DNA of 64,000 bases from Anaerolineales bacterium (lineage in GTDB: Bacteria; Chloroflexota; Anaerolineae; Anaerolineales; Villigracilaceae), in NCBI GenBank assembly GCA_023382595.1, contig JAHDWB010000001.1, positions 1,860,001 to 1,924,000 on the forward strand, given 5' to 3'. Shown here one piece after another: positions 59,734 to 64,000 of this stretch. Below the pieces are notes generated by a model. The model did no database searches, was not told the DNA's origin, and saw nothing but the letters and a program-made list of their open reading frames with translations. Made by a program: the position numbers and the translations under genes. Every line of letters starts with the position of its first letter. Positions within the stretch are counted from its first letter, which is position 1.

Positions 59734-60105
59734 ATGCCAATCCGTGGAATACGCGGCGCGACCACCGTCCCCGCAGACGAGCCAGATTTGATCCTGCAAG
59801 CCACGCGCGAACTGCTGGAAGCGATCCTCGCCGAAAACGACGACATGCGCCCCGAAGACATTGCCAGCGCGGTCTTCACCGTCACCGACGATCTCGCCTC
59901 CACCTTCCCGGCGCAGGCGGCGCGACAAATGGGTTGGGGACTCGTCCCGATGCTGTGCGCGCGCGAAATCCCCGTGCCGGACAGCCTGCCGCGCGTTGTC
60001 CGCGTGCTGGTGCATTGGAACACGGATGTGCCGCAGAGCGATATCTCCCACGTCTATTTGCGGGATGCGGTCAGGTTGCGCCCTGACTTGGTCTCGGCGC
60101 AGTAA
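59734..60105 (+). CDS. aroH: Chorismate mutase, AroH type
   Basis: A 123-residue monofunctional mutase converting chorismate to prephenate. 'IRGIRGATTVPADEPDLILQATRELLEAILAEN', 'DIASAVFTVTDDLASTFPAQAARQMGW', 'VPMLCAREIPV' and 'CIRVLVHWNTD'-like 'VRVLVHWNT' follow the Bacillus AroH fold, with the catalytic Arg residues (Arg near 7 and ~88) present. An AAGGAG site precedes the ATG. It is first in the aromatic gene cluster, although a repeat separates it from aroF. Confidence 0.95.
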   Translation: MPIRGIRGATTVPADEPDLILQATRELLEAILAENDDMRPEDIASAVFTVTDDLASTFPAQAARQMGWGLVPMLCAREIPVPDSLPRVVRVLVHWNTDVPQSDISHVYLRDAVRLRPDLVSAQ

Positions 60106-60118
60106 AATCATATACGGT

Positions 60119-60156
60119 GGTTGAGTAGTGGCGCCTTGGCGCCACGTATCGAAACC
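60119..60156. repeat. GGTTGAGTAG-type palindromic repeat
   Basis: GGTTGAGTAG, the stem GTGGCGCC / GGCGCCAC and TATCGAAACC, between aroH and aroF. Confidence 0.88.
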
Positions 60157-60205
60157 ACCATAAACGAGAGTAATTTTTTGATACAAAATAAATCTTGAAA
60201 ACATG

Positions 60206-60233
60206 CTGGTTTCGACTGCTTGCGCTCAACCAG
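60206..60233. repeat. GGTTGAG-type palindromic repeat, reverse orientation, shortened
   Basis: CTGGTTTCGA...GCTCAACCAG is a compact reversed copy 50 nt downstream of the previous one. Confidence 0.75.
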
Positions 60234-60253
60234 CAGAATCATAGGAGAATAGA

Positions 60254-61300
60254 ATGATCATCATCATGAAACCCAACTACACCCCACAGCAACTGGAAGC
60301 GGTGGTCGCCGCCGTCACAGCGCACGGACTGACCCCGCACATCACCTACGGGGTGGAAACCGCCATCGTCGCCGCGGTGGGTGAGTTCAATATCCCGTCG
60401 CTGGACCCGTTCGAAGTGTTGGAAGGAGTCGAAAGCGTGAAGCGGATTTCCCAGCCGTTCAAACTCGGCTCGCGGCAAGTGCATCCTGAAAATTCTGTCT
60501 TCCCCATCGACGGTTTCACCATCGGCGGGAACGACATCGCCATCATCGCGGGACCGTGCTCGGTGGAGTCGAAAAGCCAGATTTTGGAAACAGCCCACGC
60601 GGTGAGAGAGGCGGGCGCGAATGCGCTTCGCGGCGGAGTCTTCAAACCGCGCACGTCGCCGTATTCCTTTCAGGGACTTGGCGAGCAAGGTCTCGAATTT
60701 CTCGCCGAAGCGCGCGAGCAGACGGGCATGCCCATCGTGGTCGAGATCATGTCACAGACGCAGCTCGACGTGATGCTCAAATATGTGGACGTCTTTCAAG
60801 TCGGTGCGCGCAACATGCAGAACTTCAATCTTTTGCGCGCGCTCGGTGAAACGCGCAAGACGGTTTTGCTCAAACGCGGCTTGAGCGCCACCATCGAAGA
60901 ACTGCTGATGTCCGCCGAGTACCTGCTCGCGGGCGGTAACAAACAGGTCATTTTGTGCGAGCGCGGCATCCGCACGTTCGAGACCGCCACGCGCAACACC
61001 ACCGACATCAACGCGATCCCCGTCTTGAAAAAACTCACGCACCTGCCCGTTATTCTCGATCCGTCCCACTCCACGGGGCATCATGATTACGTCGCCGCGA
61101 TTGCCCGCGCCGCCATTGCCGCAGGCGCCGATGGACTCATCGTCGAAGTCCATCCCGATCCCGCGCAGGCGGTCTCCGATGGCAAGCAATCGCTCCGACC
61201 CGAAAAATTTGCTGAGATGGTCAGGCAGGTCAAAGCGATCGCCGAGATCATGGGTCGCCGCATCGCACCGATCAAGAAGCCCGCCACGGCTGGTTGGTAA
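60254..61300 (+). CDS. aroF: 3-deoxy-7-phosphoheptulonate (DAHP) synthase with N-terminal regulatory domain
   Basis: A 348-residue type I-beta DAHP synthase condensing phosphoenolpyruvate and erythrose-4-phosphate. An N-terminal ferredoxin-like domain (~1-80) resembles the feedback-regulatory domain of the Thermotoga enzyme. The KDO8P-like barrel (~95-335) has '[10 protein letters not shown]', '[17 protein letters not shown]', '[16 protein letters not shown]', '[14 protein letters not shown]' and '[12 protein letters not shown]', with the metal-ligand Cys in 'GPCS'. AGGAG lies 6 nt before ATG 60254. Confidence 0.96.
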   Translation: MIIIMKPNYTPQQLEAVVAAVTAHGLTPHITYGVETAIVAAVGEFNIPSLDPFEVLEGVESVKRISQPFKLGSRQVHPENSVFPIDGFTIGGNDIAIIAGPCSVESKSQILETAHAVREAGANALRGGVFKPRTSPYSFQGLGEQGLEFLAEAREQTGMPIVVEIMSQTQLDVMLKYVDVFQVGARNMQNFNLLRALGETRKTVLLKRGLSATIEELLMSAEYLLAGGNKQVILCERGIRTFETATRNTTDINAIPVLKKLTHLPVILDPSHSTGHHDYVAAIARAAIAAGADGLIVEVHPDPAQAVSDGKQSLRPEKFAEMVRQVKAIAEIMGRRIAPIKKPATAGW

Positions 61301-61302
61301 AC

Positions 61303-62166
61303 ATGGAGGATGGCTTTTCACTAAAAGATTCAATCGTTGGAATACTTGGATTGGGGCTCATGGGCGGCTCGCTCGCGATGAGTCTCAAGGGGAAGTGCGC
61401 GCGCCTGATCGGATTCGATTCGCATCCACCCACGCTCGAACTTGCTCTTTCCAAGGGAATCATTGACCACGCTGAAAGCGACTCTGCCAACTTCCACGCC
61501 CAAGTCGATATCTTGATTCTGGCAACGCCTGTTCCATCCATCTTGAACTTTCTCGAACAACTGCCAGCCATCATCTCCCATCCCTGCATCGTCATGGACA
61601 TTGGCTCCACAAAACGCGATATTCTACAAGCCATGTCTGTGTTGCCCGAAGCCTTCGACCCCATTGGCGGACATCCCATCTGTGGCAAGGAAACGCTCGG
61701 CTTGCAAAACGCGGATGAAGATTTATACAAAAATGCCCCGTTCATCGTCACGCCATTGGAACGCACCAGCGAAAGAGCAAAATCCGCCGTGATGCAAGTC
61801 GTTTCTGCCATTGGCGCGAACCTCATAGAAATGACCGCCGAAGAGCACGACCTCATCCTTGCATCCACAAGTCATTTACCGTTTTTATTATCTTCTACAC
61901 TTGCCTATTCCACTCCGCGCGAGTTTGCGCCCTTCATCGGACCAGGCTTTCGCTCCACCTCCCGTCTCGCAGGGACGCCATCCCACATGATGATAGGAAT
62001 TTTGAAGTCCAATCGCGATAATGTGCTGAACGCGATTCAAAAATTTCGTGCCTCGCTCGATGAAATGGAATCCGCCCTGCAAACGGAGAATTATTCCGAA
62101 CTTGAAGCGCTCTTGAACCGATCAAGAGAATCCCACACTGCTTTGACCGTGGACAGTGGACGGTAG
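61303..62166 (+). CDS. tyrA: Prephenate dehydrogenase
   Basis: A 287-residue NAD(P)-dependent enzyme making 4-hydroxyphenylpyruvate from prephenate. 'IVGILGLGLMGGSLAMSL' is the dinucleotide-binding motif, and 'DIGSTKRDI' and 'PIGGHPICGKETLGL' are active-site blocks with the conserved His. It begins 2 nt after the aroF stop, at the first ATG. There is no ACT domain. With phhA elsewhere in the window the organism would have two routes to tyrosine. Confidence 0.95.
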   Translation: MEDGFSLKDSIVGILGLGLMGGSLAMSLKGKCARLIGFDSHPPTLELALSKGIIDHAESDSANFHAQVDILILATPVPSILNFLEQLPAIISHPCIVMDIGSTKRDILQAMSVLPEAFDPIGGHPICGKETLGLQNADEDLYKNAPFIVTPLERTSERAKSAVMQVVSAIGANLIEMTAEEHDLILASTSHLPFLLSSTLAYSTPREFAPFIGPGFRSTSRLAGTPSHMMIGILKSNRDNVLNAIQKFRASLDEMESALQTENYSELEALLNRSRESHTALTVDSGR

Positions 62167-62179
62167 ACCAATTACTGCA

Positions 62180-63511
62180 ATGCCAACCATTCATCCCTTC
62201 GACTTCGCTCAGGACAAGCCTTCATCCTTCCGAATTCATCCTTTGTCTTCCCCACTCAACGCCACCGTCCGCGTGCCTGGCTCCAAGTCACTGACCAACC
62301 GCGCCCTGCTTATCGCCGCACTCGCGAATGGAACCACCCGCATTACCAACGCCCTGTTCTCCGATGACTCGCGCTACTTTGCCAGCGCACTGCAAACCCT
62401 CGGCTTTGACATCCAACTCGATGAAGTCAATCACGAAATGACGGTCAACGGCTTGGGTGGGAAAATCCCTGCGAAGAAAGCCGAACTGTTCATCGGCAAT
62501 GCAGGCACGGCGGCGCGATTCCTCTCCGCGTTTCTCACGCTCGGATATGGCGAATATATCCTGGACGGCGATGCTCGTATGAGAGAACGTCCCATCGGGG
62601 ATTTGGTGGAAGCGTTGGAACAGTTGGGGTGTGACATTCAGCCGCTGGAGAAAGAAGAAAGTGGAAAATCGGTCTGCCCGCCGATCAGAATTTTTGCTTC
62701 GGGTCTCAAAGGCGGAAAAACACAAATTGCGGGGGATATCTCTTCGCAATTTCTTTCCGCCTTGCTCATGGTCGCCCCCTATGCACAATCCCCCATCGAG
62801 ATCGAACTGACCACTGAACTCAACTCCAAACCCTATGTGGATATGACCATCGCCATCATGCGCGACTTCGGCGTGGAAGTGGACCATCATGGTTACGAAC
62901 GCTTCACTATCCGCCCTTCTTTCTTTTTTCCTCTTTCTCCTTATTCAATCGAAAGTGACGCCTCTGCCGCCTCCTACTTTTTTGCTGCCCCTGCCATCTG
63001 CGGCGGGACAGTGCGCGTGGAAAACATCTCGCGTAAGTCGGTGCAAGGTGATGTCAATTTTCTGGATGTGCTTGCTCAAATGGGTTGTGTTGTAGAAGAA
63101 GCCGATAACTCGATTCTCGTTACTCGCAACTCGTCGCTTCGCGGCGTTGACGTGGACATGCGCGACATCCCAGACACCGCCCAAACCCTCGCCGCCATCG
63201 CCCCCTTTGCTGATTCGCCGACCCGCATCCGCGGCATCGCCTCGGCTCGTGTGAAGGAAACCGACCGTGTCCACGCAACCTGCACGGAACTGGCGCGGCT
63301 CGACGTCCGTGTGGAAGAGCATGAAGATGGAATGACCATTCATCCCGTGAAAAAGATGCGTCCTGCCATTATCCAAACCTACAACGACCACCGTATGGCG
63401 ATGGCATTTTCCCTCATTGGTCTGCGTTTTGATGGCGTGACTATCGATAATCCGTCTTGTGTTTCCAAGACATTCCCGAACTATTTCGACGTATTGGAAA
63501 CCTTGCGATGA
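62180..63511 (+). CDS. aroA: 3-phosphoshikimate 1-carboxyvinyltransferase (EPSP synthase)
   Basis: A 443-residue enzyme. The true family N-terminus is 'NATVRVPGSKSLTNRALLIAALANGTT' (~27 on), with 'FIGNAGTAARFLSAFLTLGYGEYILDGDARMRERPIGDL' and the C-terminal 'RVKETDRVHATCTELARLDVRV' and 'TYNDHRMAMAFSLIG'. The first ~25 residues are encoded by a palindromic-repeat fragment and are extra relative to the family. ATG 62180 is used; GTG 62156 would overlap tyrA. Its stop overlaps the aroE start (ATGA). Confidence 0.94.
   Translation: MPTIHPFDFAQDKPSSFRIHPLSSPLNATVRVPGSKSLTNRALLIAALANGTTRITNALFSDDSRYFASALQTLGFDIQLDEVNHEMTVNGLGGKIPAKKAELFIGNAGTAARFLSAFLTLGYGEYILDGDARMRERPIGDLVEALEQLGCDIQPLEKEESGKSVCPPIRIFASGLKGGKTQIAGDISSQFLSALLMVAPYAQSPIEIELTTELNSKPYVDMTIAIMRDFGVEVDHHGYERFTIRPSFFFPLSPYSIESDASAASYFFAAPAICGGTVRVENISRKSVQGDVNFLDVLAQMGCVVEEADNSILVTRNSSLRGVDVDMRDIPDTAQTLAAIAPFADSPTRIRGIASARVKETDRVHATCTELARLDVRVEEHEDGMTIHPVKKMRPAIIQTYNDHRMAMAFSLIGLRFDGVTIDNPSCVSKTFPNYFDVLETLR
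62196..62218. repeat. CCTTCGACTTCGCTCAGGACAAG repeat fragment within aroA
   Basis: This 23-base motif, whose halves are GACTTCGCTCAG-like, is a common bacterial intergenic repeat. It is translated here as 'PFDFAQDKP'. Confidence 0.6.
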
Positions 63512-64000
63512 TTCAACTTGGTCTTATTGGGTATCCACTTGGGCATAGTCTTTCTCCAAAAATTCATACTGCTGCGTTAAAGGCATGTGGACTTGAAGGC
63601 AGCTATTCCCTATTCCCCATCTATCCTGATGACAAACATGGGTTAAGCAACTTAATTGATCACTTCCGCGCTGGTGAGATTGACGGACTCAATATCACCG
63701 TCCCATATAAACTGGACATCATCAGCTTCATAGATGTACTCACTGACACTGCCATGTCCATTGGCGCAGTTAACACAATTTTCATGCATGATGACATACT
63801 CATCGGTCACAACACCGATGCGGATGGGTTTCTAATTGATTTAAAGAAATGCATGGCGCAGTCCTCCTCTCCTATTTTGGGAGCATCCTCCGAAGCTAAT
63901 GGTGGGATGGGAGTGGATGGGAAATCTGCAATTGTTCTGGGTGCTGGCGGATCGGCGCGCGCGGTTATTTATGCCTTGCTTAACGATGGCTGGAGCGTCA
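63508..64000 (+). CDS. aroE: Shikimate dehydrogenase, N-terminal part (3' end outside window)
   Basis: The frame is open from ATG 63508 to the window end (164 residues). 'LGLIGYPLGHSLSPKIHTAAL' is the shikimate-binding SLSP motif, 'NITVPYK' has the catalytic Lys, and 'GHNTDADGF' has the catalytic Asp. 'KSAIVLGAGGSARAVIYAL' begins the NADP-binding domain. A ~20-residue insertion (~124-143, Ser/Gly-rich) precedes that domain. The start overlaps the aroA stop by ATGA. Base use is more AT-rich than upstream genes. Confidence 0.95.
   Translation, partial: MIQLGLIGYPLGHSLSPKIHTAALKACGLEGSYSLFPIYPDDKHGLSNLIDHFRAGEIDGLNITVPYKLDIISFIDVLTDTAMSIGAVNTIFMHDDILIGHNTDADGFLIDLKKCMAQSSSPILGASSEANGGMGVDGKSAIVLGAGGSARAVIYALLNDGWSV

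Noticed and set aside
5860-64000. tRNA or rRNA genes
   Set aside because: I found no cloverleaf with a GTTCGANNC T-loop and CCA-like end, and no rRNA-conserved segments.

Overview
The window looks like a chromosome segment of a Chloroflexota bacterium, most likely class Anaerolineae. This is inferred from family content: tandem DUF2298 membrane proteins, a DUF3417-type glucan phosphorylase, NBR1-Ig/CAP and FAS1 lipoproteins, Thr/Pro-rich lipoprotein linkers, moderate-to-high GC and abundant small palindromic repeats. I see no rRNA, tRNA, CRISPR array, prophage or complete insertion sequence.

Layout. 1-5.1 kb holds membrane proteins: two DUF2298 proteins, a DUF952 protein and a GT39-like protein. 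5.1-6.6 kb has cmk and plsC. 6.6-13.3 kb has a large sensor kinase, a KimA-like potassium transporter and two TrkA/RCK subunits. 13.4-17.1 kb encodes a heterodimeric ABC exporter on the minus strand. 17.2-24.6 kb holds small proteins, a diguanylate cyclase, DUF4287/DUF5655 and DinB proteins, and an FAD-dependent desaturase-like enzyme. 24.7-31.3 kb has a FAS1 lipoprotein, glucan phosphorylase, rhodanese, DUF4173 and a FrnE/DsbA-like protein. 31.3-36.9 kb has a cytidylate-kinase-like protein, an AT-rich DUF6414 gene, an exonuclease-WYL fusion, a TspO-like protein and a secreted beta-helix protein. 37.4-40.9 kb is a pterin/folate block (folE, folK, folB, a FolM-like reductase) beside phenylalanine 4-hydroxylase. 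41-50.2 kb holds an orphan 688-residue protein, beta-propeller and CAP lipoproteins, a degenerate methylase-like protein and two signalling proteins with inactive receiver domains. 50.4-52.5 kb is an ssb-DUF3467-translin-membrane protein operon. 52.7-59.4 kb has cytochrome b561, a cupin, lipoproteins, rsmG, DUF4349, a phosphoesterase and coaBC. 59.7-64 kb is an aromatic amino acid operon (aroH, aroF, tyrA, aroA, aroE), cut by the window end.

Main results. (1) The FrnE/DsbA-like gene at 30673-31284 has an in-frame TGA exactly where the first cysteine of the CPWC active site belongs. It is followed at the right distance by a hairpin fitting the bacterial SECIS pattern, so it is a candidate selenoprotein that ordinary gene calling would truncate to a catalytically dead GTG-start form. 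(2) Many genes have a TATAAT-like -10 element 6-8 nt before the start codon and no Shine-Dalgarno sequence, pointing to widespread leaderless transcription. (3) Two short transcription units, at 28.6-28.8 kb and 59.5-59.65 kb, look like unannotated small-protein or small-RNA genes. (4) Several palindromic repeat families are present, and two copies sit in frame inside coding sequences. (5) There are several uncharacterised operator-like palindromes.

How the genes connect. GTP cyclohydrolase and the FolM-like reductase could supply the tetrahydropterin needed by phenylalanine hydroxylase, while aroH-aroF-tyrA-aroA-aroE makes the aromatic precursors. The RCK pair probably gates the KimA-like transporter. 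The translin homologue in the ssb operon suggests a nucleic-acid role.
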